A program made the translations under genes and the position numbers. This document shows, one piece after another, positions 17,865 through 27,944 of a stretch of 64,000 bases of DNA; within the stretch, counting starts at the first letter, position 1, and the number at the start of each line of letters is the position of its first letter. The notes under the pieces are model-generated. The model saw only the letters and a list, made by a program, of their open reading frames with translations, did not search any database and was not told where the DNA came from. Source of the stretch: Shewanella metallivivens (GTDB lineage: Bacteria; Pseudomonadota; Gammaproteobacteria; Enterobacterales; Shewanellaceae); contig NZ_JAQQPZ010000005.1 in the NCBI RefSeq assembly GCF_028750675.1, positions 114,792-178,791 on the forward strand, written 5' to 3'.

Positions 17865-17940
17865 TGGAGCGACATATCGGGTTCGAACCGATGACCTATA
17901 CCTTGGCAAGGTATCGCTCTACCAACTGAGCTAATGTCGC
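17865..17940 (-). tRNA. tRNA-Gly (anticodon GCC)
   Basis: The minus-strand sequence has a GCGACAT acceptor, D-arm AGCTCAGTTGGTAGAGC, anticodon loop ACCTTGCCAAGGT with GCC, GGTTCGAACCC T-arm and an encoded CCA. It is 76 nt and the first tRNA after pgsA. Confidence 0.96.
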
Positions 17941-18098
17941 GTAAATCGTGATGGCTAACATATCACCCTAAGGCTTGCTGCTGACTCATCTCTTGTCTAC
18001 GGGGAGGCATTCTACCGAATTAACCCGGCGTGTCAATTATTGATTTATGCAATTTTGACTGTTTGCGCACTAAATAAACTTATTGAACTAATATTATG

Positions 18099-18647
18099 CT
18101 ATTCAGCGGTTAAATCTTTCCAAGCTGCTGAAATATAACTCATCATCGACCAAAACGTTAATGCTGCGGCAATATAAAACAACGCAAAAGACAGGTCGGT
18201 TAATAATGGGGTTGGTTTCCAAATTAAGCCCACAATTGCAGCCATCTGTGCTGCTGTTTTGTATTTACCAATCCAAGACACAGCAACTACGCCACGTTTA
18301 CCTATTTCAGCCATCCATTCACGTAAGGCTGAAATCACAATTTCACGGCCAATCATAAACAACGACGCTAAGGTTAAATACATATTGTCATTTTGCTGCA
18401 CCAGCAACACTAAAGCGGTAGATACCATCACTTTGTCTGCCACGGGATCTAAAAAGGCACCAAAGCGGGTTAATTGGCCTAATTTACGGGCAGCATAACC
18501 ATCTAACCAATCTGTTAGCGCAGCAAGCCAAAAAATAAATGCGGCAAGAAAAGGTGCCCATGCGTAAGGTAAGTAAAAAATTACTACAAATACGGGTAAT
18601 AGAGCAATACGAAATAATGTCAGTGCAATAGGTACATTAAACGGCAT
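18099..18647 (-). CDS. pgsA: CDP-diacylglycerol-glycerol-3-phosphate 3-phosphatidyltransferase
   Basis: PgsA makes phosphatidylglycerophosphate, the first committed step to phosphatidylglycerol and cardiolipin, in the inner membrane. The 182-aa protein has several hydrophobic helices. It carries the full CDP-alcohol phosphotransferase signature D-G-x2-A-R-x8-G-x3-D-x3-D at about residues 49-71. It lies 44 bases after uvrC in the same direction, as in many gammaproteobacteria, with the tRNA cluster downstream. Confidence 0.95.
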   Translation of the reverse strand: MPFNVPIALTLFRIALLPVFVVIFYLPYAWAPFLAAFIFWLAALTDWLDGYAARKLGQLTRFGAFLDPVADKVMVSTALVLLVQQNDNMYLTLASLFMIGREIVISALREWMAEIGKRGVVAVSWIGKYKTAAQMAAIVGLIWKPTPLLTDLSFALFYIAAALTFWSMMSYISAAWKDLTAE

Positions 18648-18691
18648 AAAAAAACCAATTTGTCAGAAGCAGCGCCAATCTTGCCTTAATT

Positions 18692-20524
18692 TTAGCCCCC
18701 TCGCAATGCATCGTGAATTGTTTGTGCCATTTCTAGGCTAATTCCAGGCACTTTAGCCAATTCAGTAATACTTGCACCTTTGACTTCTTGTATTCCACCA
18801 AGGTGTTGTAATAAGGCTTTACGTCTTTTAGGGCCAACACCCGCGATAGACTCGAGCGTTGAAGTATTACGTGTTTTTTGACGTTTGTTACGATGGCCAG
18901 TAATTGCAAAACGATGCGATTCATCCCGAATATGTAAAATGAGGTGAAATGCAGGCGAGTCACTTGGGATCTCAAAGGTTTGCTCACTGCCGCCTACGGT
19001 AAAGGTTTCTAAGCCGGCTTTGCGGCCCTCGCCTTTGGTCACACAGATTAATAGAGGCGGGTTATCAATATGAGTGCACTTTTCATCCACAATGGTTTGC
19101 GCCACTCTAAGTTGGCCAATGCCGCCATCAATAAACAGTAAATCAGGCACTTTGCCATTATTGTCTATTTTATCAAAACGACGGCTAATAGCTTGTTCCA
19201 TTGCAGCATAATCATCACCGCCAGTAATGCCGGTAATATTGTAGCGACGATAATCGGCTTTATGTGGTCCTTCGCGATTAAACACCACACAAGAGGCCAC
19301 CGTGCTCTCGCCCATGGTATGACTGATATCAAAACATTCCATACGCTTAATCGGTTCGTTAAGCTCCAGCGCCTCTTCCAATAATTGAAAGCGTTGTTCA
19401 ACGGTATTTTTATGCGATAACCGAGTGGCGACAGCGTTGCTGGCATTGGTCATGGCTAAACGTAAAAAATTCGCTCTATCACCACGTACTTGGGTTTTAA
19501 GCTCAAACTTTTTATCCAGAGCATGTTCAATTGATGCCTCAAGGGCTTTTAAGCCGTCAAAGTGATGGCTGAGTATCACCTCTTTAGGGATCGTACGTTG
19601 AATATCTGCGTTTAAGTAAAATTGACCTAAGAAAGAAGATAACACTTCTTCAATGTCGGTTTCGGCTGGCACCGAAGGATAATAACTGCGACTGCCAAAG
19701 ATTTTGCCGTCGCGAATAAACAATAAGTGAAAACAAGCAATACCTGAAGCATAGTCCACCCCGATAACGTCCATATCACCTTTATGGTTAGACACTTCTT
19801 GTTGCTCAGCGACTCGCCTAAGTGCCGTAATTTGATCGCGATATTGCGCAGCTTGTTCATAGTGCATATCAATTGCAGCCGCTTCCATTTTGGCCACAAG
19901 CTGGCTAATAACCTGCTTGTCTTTGCCGCGTAAAAACAGTCCTGCCAGTTTAACCTGTTCGCTGTATTCTTCATCGCTAACAATACCGACACAAGGCGCA
20001 CTGCAACGGTCGAGCTGATACTGTAAGCAAGGGCGAGAGCGCGATTTGTAATATAGGTCATCACATTGGCGGATAGGAAACAGCTTTTGCATCAAATGTA
20101 AGCTTTCGCGCACTGCACCGCCGTTAGGATAAGGCCCAAAGTAATGGCCTTTTTCACGTTTGGGGCCGCGGTGATAGGCTAATCTTGGATGTTTATGACC
20201 ACTGAGTAAAATATACGGATAAGACTTATCGTCGCGCAGTAGCACATTATACTTAGGCATGTACTGCTTGATGTAGTCGTTTTCAAGTAATAACGCATCG
20301 GTTTCACTGTGAGTGACAGTGACATCAATATGGTCAATATGACTGACTAAGGCTTGGGTTTTAACACTGGGGATGTTAGCGCGAAAATATGAGCTTAGGC
20401 GTTTTTTGAGATCTTTAGCTTTACCAACATAAATGACTTGTTGGTGTATATCATACATTCGATATACACCTGGCGCGCTGGTGACGTTTTTTAAAAAAGA
20501 TTTGGCATTAAAACCACTAGACAT
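18692..20524 (-). CDS. uvrC: UvrABC excinuclease subunit C
   Basis: UvrC makes both incisions in nucleotide excision repair. The 610-aa protein has an N-terminal GIY-YIG nuclease (GVY at about 19-21, YVG at about 32-34), a Cys-rich [15 protein letters not shown] stretch (about 167-181), a UvrB-binding UVR region (about 205-240), an RNase H-like C-terminal nuclease ([20 protein letters not shown]) and a tandem helix-hairpin-helix at the C terminus. Length is normal. It follows uvrY by about 40 bases. Confidence 0.97.
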   Translation of the reverse strand: MSSGFNAKSFLKNVTSAPGVYRMYDIHQQVIYVGKAKDLKKRLSSYFRANIPSVKTQALVSHIDHIDVTVTHSETDALLLENDYIKQYMPKYNVLLRDDKSYPYILLSGHKHPRLAYHRGPKREKGHYFGPYPNGGAVRESLHLMQKLFPIRQCDDLYYKSRSRPCLQYQLDRCSAPCVGIVSDEEYSEQVKLAGLFLRGKDKQVISQLVAKMEAAAIDMHYEQAAQYRDQITALRRVAEQQEVSNHKGDMDVIGVDYASGIACFHLLFIRDGKIFGSRSYYPSVPAETDIEEVLSSFLGQFYLNADIQRTIPKEVILSHHFDGLKALEASIEHALDKKFELKTQVRGDRANFLRLAMTNASNAVATRLSHKNTVEQRFQLLEEALELNEPIKRMECFDISHTMGESTVASCVVFNREGPHKADYRRYNITGITGGDDYAAMEQAISRRFDKIDNNGKVPDLLFIDGGIGQLRVAQTIVDEKCTHIDNPPLLICVTKGEGRKAGLETFTVGGSEQTFEIPSDSPAFHLILHIRDESHRFAITGHRNKRQKTRNTSTLESIAGVGPKRRKALLQHLGGIQEVKGASITELAKVPGISLEMAQTIHDALRGG

Positions 20525-20563
20525 GATTAAAGTTACTTAATGCGTTACGCGGGATATTCCCAA

Positions 20564-21208
20564 CTAGAATGAACCTGTGTCGAGCATTTTGTAACGAATC
20601 GCTAAACGGGTCAACTCAACATCACCACCAATCCCTAATTTAGCAAATAGGCGATAGCGATAACTATTAACGGTTTTTGGGCTTAAATTCAGCTTTTCAG
20701 AAATATCGTTAACTTTTTCGCCGTTAGTAATCATTAACATTATCTGTAATTCGCGCTCAGACAAGGTGCTAAATGGGTTTTCGTCAGAGTGATTAAACTG
20801 GCTGAGAGCCATTTGCTGGGCGATTTCAGGTGACAAATAGCGTTGGCCACGAGACACTTGGGTTATTGCACGTAGCACTTCTGGCGAGGTTGAACCCTTG
20901 GTTAAATAACCTGAAGCCCCCGCTTGCATTACTTTAGTTGGAAATGGATCTTCGGTTTGTACCGTTAATACAATGATTTTAGCTTCGGGTTGATAACGTA
21001 AAATTTTACGTGTTGCTTCTAATCCACCCATACCCGGCATGTTCATGTCCATCAAAATAACATCAGCTTCATTCTGTCGAGACCACTGAACAGCGGTTTC
21101 ACCATCGGGCGCTTCGCCAACAACTTTAATGCCTCGTTCATCTTCCAGAATACGACGGATCCCTGTTCTTACCAGTTCATGATCGTCAACTAAATATACA
21201 GATATCAC
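20564..21208 (-). CDS. uvrY: UvrY/GacA-family response regulator
   Basis: The 214-aa regulator has a receiver domain with phospho-acceptor Asp 54 (in ILMDMNMPG), the acidic pair near the N terminus (DD at 8-9), Lys about 104, and a C-terminal LuxR-type helix-turn-helix (TLSERELQIMLMI to NSYRYRLFAKL). Its place before uvrC and its sequence identify it as UvrY, the partner of the BarA sensor that activates Csr small RNAs. Confidence 0.94.
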   Translation of the reverse strand: MISVYLVDDHELVRTGIRRILEDERGIKVVGEAPDGETAVQWSRQNEADVILMDMNMPGMGGLEATRKILRYQPEAKIIVLTVQTEDPFPTKVMQAGASGYLTKGSTSPEVLRAITQVSRGQRYLSPEIAQQMALSQFNHSDENPFSTLSERELQIMLMITNGEKVNDISEKLNLSPKTVNSYRYRLFAKLGIGGDVELTRLAIRYKMLDTGSF

Positions 21209-21422
21209 GTTAACCCACCTATTATTATGCGTTATTTTTTAAATTCTTTAGGGCCGTTTTATATACAAAACATTTGTATGCTAGCTACAGGCAAAGTAAG
21301 CCCAATAAAACTGCATATGTTAAGCGTTTCAGTAAGCTAACTGAATTTAGCATCTTTACATTTACTTACACAAGCAAAGTCACCCACTAACGTGAGGGCT
21401 GCATACAAAACAAGCAATTATG

Positions 21423-21450
21423 TTATCCAAGCCCTATTGAGCTTGGATAA
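21423..21450 (-). terminator. Hairpin between yjbQ 3' fragment and uvrY
   Basis: TTATCCAAGC and GCTTGGATAA form a perfect 10-bp stem with an 8-base loop just beyond the yjbQ stop. No long T run follows on the minus strand, so its efficiency as a terminator is uncertain. Confidence 0.5.
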
Positions 21451-21466
21451 GCAATTAACATATATA

Positions 21467-21625
21467 TTACTCACCTTGAATTGTAACAATAATTGTTCGC
21501 GAAGATGCATTATCGCGATGTTCGCATAAATACAGCCCTTGCCAAGTACCTAAATTTAAACATCCCTGACTAATAGGTATGGTTTGGCTAACACCAATCA
21601 AGGTCGATTTTATGTGCGCAGGCAT
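21467..21625 (-). pseudogene. yjbQ: yjbQ 3' fragment, cut off by the genomic island
   Basis: The 52 codons from MPAHIKSTLIG to TIIVTIQGE and the stop are the C-terminal part of YjbQ (UPF0047, reported secondary thiamine-phosphate synthase activity). They include the conserved LGTWQG(L)YLCEHR segment. The missing 87 codons are at 56130-56390. Added together they give 139 aa, the usual family length, so nothing was lost at the insertion point. The fragment happens to start with ATG but lacks half the fold. Confidence 0.93.
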
Positions 21626-21639
21626 TGTGTTAATCATAC

Positions 21640-21890
21640 AAAATTTTGTGAATTTCTTAGCGTGAGTGAGTGAGTAAAACTTGCTTCCATACAGTATTCA
21701 CAGGTCCCCCGCTCTAAACAAGTACTAGAGAAAGCATTCAGCTGAAGGAAATTTAACTCATTCACACTTCACTAAGTGTGAATCAAAAAAATAAAAAATG
21801 TGAATAATTTCACCGTCCACAAACATCAATAGTAATCCATCAAAGTGTGAATCATAATTCACGGAATCATTCACAAAATGAAAAAAATCG
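21640..21890. repeat. Cluster of TGTGAAT heptamers at the island's left end
   Basis: Seven exact TGTGAAT copies occur in both orientations within about 250 bases. Several form inverted pairs such as ATTCACAC-N8-GTGTGAAT near 21760-21783. Another copy lies close to the right end (about 55998). The density and location fit arm-type or accessory sites for the island recombinases, but a repressor-binding role is equally possible. Confidence 0.6.
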
Positions 21891-21997
21891 ATGACAAAGG
21901 TATTCCAACAACTCCTGTTCATAGCGCTGACACGTATAGTAAATTAAATAAAGGAATTACTAAACGGATTAGTCCGGACACAATCTGTCACTTTTAA
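21878..21997 (+). CDS. Small hypothetical ORF (39 aa)
   Basis: A 39-codon frame starts ATG-AAA-AAA and runs to a stop with a charged, Thr/Ser-rich composition (MKKIDDKGIPTTP to DTICHF). No clear Shine-Dalgarno motif is seen, and it begins inside the heptamer cluster. It may be the surviving N terminus of a longer gene. Function unknown. Confidence 0.3.
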   Translation: MKKIDDKGIPTTPVHSADTYSKLNKGITKRISPDTICHF

Positions 21998-22190
21998 TTC
22001 AAGGTCAAATCAAATCTACTGATTGCTATAATTAATTTACCCCAATTTGATAGAACCACCAGAGAAAGCTTTTTCAGTGCCGGAGTAATTGTTCACTATC
22101 ACAGGTTATTCTCCACACAGGGCGGTTCATTTAGGACACCTAACGAGCTTCCTGGATGGATTCAAATGAGCTCTGCTTAGATGATTTTAG

Positions 22191-22526
22191 CTATGCAGGT
22201 GTTTTTTTAAGTGCTTCTATTAATGATTTTTTCTCATCATCACTTAACGAAGCAATAAGAATAGCCAACTCTGAGCTTTCATCATCTTCACAAAAAAAAT
22301 AGTTTAGTGGTACTTTCAATTCATTAGCCATTTTTTTGAGCGTTTGAATGTCGGGTACATGCCTACCCTTTTCATAATGGTTCATCCTGCCACTAGCTGA
22401 ACTTTCATCCATGCCGATTCTTACGCCCAGTTCTTTCTGCGAAATACCCACCTTCTTTCGAGCATGTTTAAGCCGCTCAGGTATTGGATTGTTATACAAT
22501 TTATATTCATCTTCAAAATCTCTCAT
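22191..22526 (-). CDS. XRE-family helix-turn-helix regulator
   Basis: The 111-aa protein has a Cro/CI-type helix-turn-helix at residues about 17-72 (RLKHARKKVGISQKELGVRIG and HYEKGRHVPD). An acidic C-terminal tail follows, with SLSDDEKKSLIEAL. It is divergent from the gene pair starting at 22600 with a 73-base shared promoter region, so it probably represses that pair and itself. Confidence 0.85.
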   Translation of the reverse strand: MRDFEDEYKLYNNPIPERLKHARKKVGISQKELGVRIGMDESSASGRMNHYEKGRHVPDIQTLKKMANELKVPLNYFFCEDDESSELAILIASLSDDEKKSLIEALKKTPA

Positions 22527-22599
22527 GCTTAGATTGTCTAAGTTTTACTTATTTCTGTATACTTAGCAATCCTAAGCTTTTATTTCTTAAGATCGAAAC

Positions 22600-23127
22600 A
22601 TGACTAACGAAACTATTTCATTGAACCAAAAATTCAGAAAGCTATTAATGCAAGTAGAAGGAAGCTCAATTAGCCGAAAACAACTAATTGAATTAGCTGA
22701 AAACCTATTTGAGTTATCGAAAACCCAAGCACAGCGCTTGGTTGCAAGAAATATCCATGCACTTACAACAAAAGACTTAATCGTTGCAACAGGTGAAAAC
22801 AAAGCGCGGGTTTATCTTATTACCCCCGAACTTATCGCAATTTTACAAAACAATGAGCATAAGAAAACAACTCAAATCCATGATGAAAAAGTCGTATCTA
22901 CTGATGAATTAATGACAGAAGAAACTAAGACAAGTACTGAATTGAAGATGGTATTAGGTGAAATTCAAGCTTATCAAGACTACTTAGAGCAATTTCCTCA
23001 AAAAAACAAAACTATTTTTTCATTGCTAAATAAGTCCAGAGATCGTGCTTCAAACTTATATGGTCGCCTTAGTGCTATCAGCAAAATTATTAAGGCAACA
23101 GAAACAGAGGACAATATGACATGTTAA
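22600..23127 (+). CDS. Hypothetical HTH protein coupled to a helicase
   Basis: The 175-aa protein has an N-terminal helical part (about 1-80) that reads like a winged helix or HTH: SRKQLIELAENLFELSKTQAQ, then ALTTKDLIVATG with an ARVYLIT wing. A Lys/Glu/Thr-rich linker follows, then a helical C terminus that could be coiled coil. The last seven bases overlap the start of the helicase gene, indicating coupling. I do not recognise the family. It could be a DNA-targeting partner of the helicase. Confidence 0.6.
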   Translation: MTNETISLNQKFRKLLMQVEGSSISRKQLIELAENLFELSKTQAQRLVARNIHALTTKDLIVATGENKARVYLITPELIAILQNNEHKKTTQIHDEKVVSTDELMTEETKTSTELKMVLGEIQAYQDYLEQFPQKNKTIFSLLNKSRDRASNLYGRLSAISKIIKATETEDNMTC

Positions 23128-24494
23128 GAGATTGGCAGAAACGCTGCATCAACCATGCCACGGAAACCTATACCCAACAAGCAACGTACCTAATGCTGGC
23201 TTGTCCAGGTGCAGGCAAAACCATTACCGCAGCCCATATTGCTAAATCACTTATCGACAACAACAAAGTCGATTATGTCGTTTGCTTTTCACCGTCTCGT
23301 GTAGTTTGCCAAAGTATCGAACACACTTTTGAACATGTATTACATAGGAAATTTAACGGCCGTTTAGGCGCCTTAGGGATGTCGAGAACTTATCACTCTT
23401 TAATCAATACAACAGAGTTAATTAGTGATTTAAGTAATAGCAGAGTATTAGTTATTTTTGATGAGATACATCATTGCGCTGGAGATGGTGATTCAGCTTC
23501 AAATGTTTGGGGAATGCAGATACTGGCAACAATCCAAAACTTAGCGACTTATACGTTGTCTCTGACAGGAACGCCCTGGCGCACCGATACTCTCCCAATT
23601 CCTTTTGCAAAATATACTGACCCAGACGGTAATATTTTGTGTGATTTCTCATACGATATTGTCGAAGCCATTAAAGACAATGTATGTCGCATGCCACAAA
23701 TAACAGCGATTGATCTTGAACATGTTGTCGTAAAGAAAAACCATCAACTTCAGACATATGACAATCTACAACACCTTCTAGAAGAAGGAGAAGTTAGCTA
23801 TCAAGCCATTATTAAACATCCTGAGGTAATCAAACATTTATTGTCTCAAAGTATTGAGCAGCTAGATATCCTTAGATGCAGTTCACCCAATGCAGGAGGT
23901 TTAATTGTTGCGTCGTCATACCTTCATGCTTTGCAAATTCAATCTATTCTATCTGGCCACTTCAACAAAGAATCAACCCTAGTGTCTTGCAGGCTAGATG
24001 ACTCACCAGAGTTAATTGAGTATTTCAAAAATAATCAATCCGAATGGATTATTAGCATCGCGATGATAAGTGAAGGAACAGATATACCCAGACTGCAAGT
24101 TTGCTGCAATCTCACAGATGTTACTACTGAGCTCTACTTTCGACAGATACTAGGCAGGATACTTCGCGTCACACAAACACAAAGTCATTTTGCTTATATG
24201 TCCATGCTAGCAGAGCCGAAGTTAGTTGAGTATGCCAAACGATTAGACGAAGCAGTACCAGGAACATACACATATCAAAAATCTGCCCATTTACTCGATA
24301 GCATAGATAACTCAACGCCAAAGGAATTGCCAAAAAAAACTTCATCGTCTAACGATAATAAAACTAGCACAGAACTTAATTTTGATTCTTTCGATATCAA
24401 CACTCATCAACTAAGGAGCAAAAACCAAGTTGATGAGCTGGTATTGTCTGAGTTTAAATCACAGATTCTTTCGAGCTACCTATGTGAATATTGA
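23121..24494 (+). CDS. Superfamily 2 DEAD/DEAH-box helicase
   Basis: The 457-aa protein shows an ordered SF2 helicase core: N-terminal RDWQKRCI Q-motif-like start, Walker A ACPGAGKT (about 27-34), DEIH box (about 114), motif III LTGTPWR (about 151), motif V region ISEGTDIP and motif VI QILGRILRV (about 345). It is close to ComF/type-I-restriction-like translocases, with a short Ser/Lys-rich tail and no visible nuclease domain. With the coupled HTH protein and divergent XRE repressor it forms a three-gene cargo unit of the type often found in defence or plasmid-maintenance modules (inference). Confidence 0.8.
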   Translation: MLRDWQKRCINHATETYTQQATYLMLACPGAGKTITAAHIAKSLIDNNKVDYVVCFSPSRVVCQSIEHTFEHVLHRKFNGRLGALGMSRTYHSLINTTELISDLSNSRVLVIFDEIHHCAGDGDSASNVWGMQILATIQNLATYTLSLTGTPWRTDTLPIPFAKYTDPDGNILCDFSYDIVEAIKDNVCRMPQITAIDLEHVVVKKNHQLQTYDNLQHLLEEGEVSYQAIIKHPEVIKHLLSQSIEQLDILRCSSPNAGGLIVASSYLHALQIQSILSGHFNKESTLVSCRLDDSPELIEYFKNNQSEWIISIAMISEGTDIPRLQVCCNLTDVTTELYFRQILGRILRVTQTQSHFAYMSMLAEPKLVEYAKRLDEAVPGTYTYQKSAHLLDSIDNSTPKELPKKTSSSNDNKTSTELNFDSFDINTHQLRSKNQVDELVLSEFKSQILSSYLCEY

Positions 24495-24879
24495 TCAATT
24501 CATCAGTGTTAGATTAGTTTATACAACTCTAATGGTAGTCTCTTTCTATCTTTATGTAACACAAATCCTTCTGGTACTGGTTTGAATTTGTCACTATCTT
24601 CAGGCCACGTTTAGCTCGACTTTGGAATGCTCTGAGAACTTTAATGTCAAGTATAGCAGCTACCACCAAATCATTATCTGTGCGTTCATAAAATAGTTTG
24701 ATATTTTATATAATAGTTTGATATTTTTAATAACTGTTGGCCAACAATAGCTTATAGAAACTATCAAACACTAAGCATGTGAAACTGCCGCATATTTTTT
24801 ATCAAACTATTTTATCGCCAGACATTATCTCCACCTCGTAAACACGCTATATCGCGAACGAAACGTTCCTTCGCAGGTG

Positions 24880-24898
24880 ATCAGTTGACCAGGTCAGA
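24880..24898. repeat. Solo IS3-type terminal repeat
   Basis: CAGTTGACCAGGTCA is identical over 15 bases to the right terminal repeat of the IS3-family element ending at 46818. There is no transposase beside it, so it looks like a leftover end of a lost copy. Confidence 0.5.
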
Positions 24899-24962
24899 CC
24901 AATACAAAATTCACCCATTAATGTGAGCTGCCGTTCTAGACTGATAGATTACCTAACAACTC

Positions 24963-25160
24963 TTAGTGAAATTCTGAAACACCGACTTGATTTAAAATGC
25001 GATCAGCTACATCCGCTATTTCAGTACGAATCATCATACGAAAATCGATATTTGCGGCCAAAAGAACTTCAAAGTCACCTACAGCATTAGGTGAATAATT
25101 TTCCAATCTCAAAGCATGCCCCAATTTTTGCAGCAAATGGCCCTCTGCAGGCGTTAACAT
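24963..25160 (-). CDS. Small hypothetical protein (65 aa)
   Basis: The 65-aa frame (MLTPAEGHLLQKLG to LNQVGVSEFH) has a natural amino-acid composition and a helical pattern, but no strong ribosome binding site. It could be a real small gene or the end of an older one. No family recognised. Confidence 0.35.
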   Translation of the reverse strand: MLTPAEGHLLQKLGHALRLENYSPNAVGDFEVLLAANIDFRMMIRTEIADVADRILNQVGVSEFH

Positions 25161-25706
25161 ACCGATTATAATTTTTTATCAGCTATTAAATTACCAAGTT
25201 GATGAATTAACTCACCACAAGCACAAGACCGCTATAATTCTTCTGTAAACACGTTATCTCCCTATCGGTTAACCTATGTAATCGTCTGTAAAATCGGTAT
25301 TTAATCTGATAGTTGTTAGGCTAATAGTCCTCTAACTTCTCTACTTGCGTAATTCCATCTTTTAGCGAAACGGCCGTAATTTTTACTCCACGATATTCTT
25401 AGTTCTGAGCGAATGTGATTTAAATAGGTAACTCTGCACCATCTTCGTACTCAATGTCTATTGTCATGTATTTTGTATTCATATATTTAATGTCACTATG
25501 CATGTATTAGATAAGACTTTACTCATAATCTATGTAACGTATTTGCCCATTATCATTTTCAGCTATGCCGAAATAATCGAACCAATATGGATTTAGTTGC
25601 CAATAGATTTCCGTTGGGGCTGTTACCATTTCCCGTTGGCCAAGGTGATAACCTTTGTTCAAATCCCAATGATATACATATCGGTAATGCACTGGCCCAA
25701 TTGGAA

Positions 25707-27258
25707 TTATCGGATCTGATACAAATTTTTGAGCGGCAGATACTCGATTAAAATCTGCTTCCCATTCCTTTTTTTCTTCAGACTTCTAATGACCTGCTCG
25801 CACTTGAATTTGCTACGATTAATAATCACATCATCGGTCGCGAACAATTCTGCTACCCACAGCGCAAAATACTCTAGAGCTCTAGGACTTCCGCCTCGGT
25901 TTAAAACGCCTTCGATACATTGGTCTACTAAAAAGGCGCGGTTGTTGTCGATACTTAATCGGCCATCATTTAAGTAACGCCTGAACTTTTCAAATTGATT
26001 CAGCGCATAAAGGATGGCTTTACCCAATGCCATTTTCGGGGGGATTTTATCTTGATGCTGTAATAGCCATTGATGAAGTTCATCTATGATAATGTTGGAT
26101 TTTTGCTGGCGTATCACATATTTCTCATCAGCAGATTTAGCTTTGATTTGTTGTTCTATACCGTAAAGTTTGCCGATAAGGTTCAATACTACATCGGCTT
26201 TGCCTGTTTTTTTATTATTCCCCTTGGCTTCGATAAATTTGCGACGAATATGCGCCAAACAAGCGACCAAGGTCGCATCGGTTTGCGCGTAGGCTTGATA
26301 ACCGTCCACTTGCAGATAACCAGAAAATCCCTCGAGAAAGTCAACGGCACATTGGCCTGCACGGCTGTTATGATAATCATATAACACGATGTTGGTGTTA
26401 CCTTTTGGGGAGTCATCACCACAGCAGTACAGCCACATGTAGCTGGTCGGTTTATCGGCTTTTAATACCTTAAGCGTGGATAACATCTTGCTCCAGTAAG
26501 CTGACTTTCAGGCGTTGATATAAAGGCTCAAGAAAGTCGGCGCAGCGTATCATCCAACTCGACATGGTTTTGCGATTGAGCGTAACACCAATATCGGCAA
26601 ACAAGGTTTCTTGGCGGTATAAAGGCAGACCAAACTGATATTTACAGGTGATGATATGGCTGAGTACACTCGGCGTCGCCATGCTTTTCGGGATTGGCGT
26701 GGCTGGTATAGATGCGGTTTTTATCGCTACCTCAACACCTTGCTGTTCACATTGACGGCAGGCATATTTCGGCCGAATTGTTTTTATCACCTTGATGTGC
26801 GCGGGGACGAATTCCAGTGTCTCGCTACAACTTTGCCCCATTTGATGTAACGGCCCTTGGCAACAATTACAGTATTTGTCAGCTTCATCAATATCGACAA
26901 CGACCTCTTCACGAGGAAGTTTAGCTGGCAATGCCTTTCGCTTGGGTTGCTCTAATGATTTATCAAGCGTCGGCAGCTCAGTAAGCAGCGCTTTATCTTG
27001 CGCATCAAGTGTATCGACTTGTTTTGAATCTAACTCGGCTTCTGCTTCATTAAAGACTTCCCCCGCGCCAGGCAGTTTCTCTGATTTTTTAGCAAACTCT
27101 CTGTCTAGCTTAGCGTTGTATTGGGCTAATAAGTCATGGATTTGTGCACTTTGCTCGGCAATCAGAGCATCAATTTCGGCCAATGTTTGCTGCAACTCAA
27201 GCAGCATTTGCTTGAGTTGTGCAGGGTCGTCAGGTAATTCATGGGGCAAGGTTTTCAT
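25707..27258 (-). pseudogene. IS66-family TnpC transposase, inactivated and chimeric
   Basis: The 5' half (26470-27258) has the IS66 TnpC layout: N-terminal coiled coil, zinc-binding CNCC...CRQC cluster, and a domain ending LEQDVIHA-stop. The second half (25707-26486) resumes in another frame with TLKVLKADKPTSYMW, ending in the usual DGRLSIDNNRA. Comparison with the family motif HADET shows that a few bases are missing at the join, including the catalytic Asp codon. After NNRA the frame runs into unrelated sequence (FLVDQCIEGVL...) instead of the family's RAIKPF block. tnpA and tnpB are absent. The element is dead. Confidence 0.88.
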
Positions 27259-27516
27259 GCCCGCCGTGTATCAGAAATGGCAAGCCGAATAAGGGGGTAA
27301 CCATTAATCCGTGCCAGGGGTTCTGTCAATGATCCTTCACTGCAAAAAGATCGTCCTAATCCCTCGCAAACTCAGCACGAAGATTGGTAGTTTAGTGATT
27401 GATACCTAATCACATCAATGTTGGTTTTTATATTAAATTTCAGCTAGTTAATATGCTTTGGCTAAATCAGTGTCAATGCCTATCAACCAATCCATTAAGG
27501 ATTTAAGATAGGAGCT

Positions 27517-27740
27517 ATGAATAAAAAGAACTTGAAAAGTTTGCAAAGCAAGCCACTAAATCAATCAACACTGAAGCTGACTTAACAGACTTCCTTAGAA
27601 TGTTAATAAAGTGACTGTCTAAGCTACGCTTAATGCTGAGCTTGATGAGCACCTTAGTTATGCCAAAATGAACAATCTGATAGCTCAAACGCACGTAATG
27701 GCTATTCTTCCAAAATGATCCGCACTGAAGATTCGAGTGA
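27517..27740 (+). pseudogene. IS256-family transposase N-terminal remnant
   Basis: Across several frames the sequence spells the IS256-family N terminus: MNKK-LEKF-KQA-KSI-TEADLTDFLRML-KVTVEA-LNAELDEHL-YAK-EQSDS-NARNGYSSKMIRTED. Multiple frameshifts and a stop break it, and the DDE domain is absent. The ~640 bases between the IS66 remnant and the next gene contain nothing else recognisable. Confidence 0.8.
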
Positions 27741-27944
27741 TCTCTATCAACAAAGAATTTAAATCAACTACTGAACTCTGATAAGCCCCAAAAACAACTA
27801 TATTAAGTGCATGTTATATATACAAAACTGTATTTTTGACACATCATGAACAATCGTACAAAATTGTATGAAAATCAGTCAAAATAGATTAACTTAGACT
27901 AACATCATTACACTTTCACATTTCCTTAATCAGTCGGGAACCGG

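Larger units (their letters stand above)
24495..25700. other. Decayed segment with gene remnants
   Basis: No intact gene is seen apart from one weak small ORF. Minus-strand translation shows a C-terminal scrap at about 24514-24610 (PEDSDKFKPVPEGF to LYKLI). Another C-terminal scrap at about 25521-25790 has KEWEADFNRVSAAQKF, HWDLNKGYHLGQRE and FDYFGIAENDNGQ. Around 24690-24810 three copies of ATAGTTTGATA-like sequence occur, one inverted. These are remains of unrelated genes. Confidence 0.55.

Noticed and set aside
26876..27292. Ser/Ala-rich 138-aa plus-strand ORF
   Set aside because: It is the antisense shadow of the IS66 TnpC coiled-coil region.
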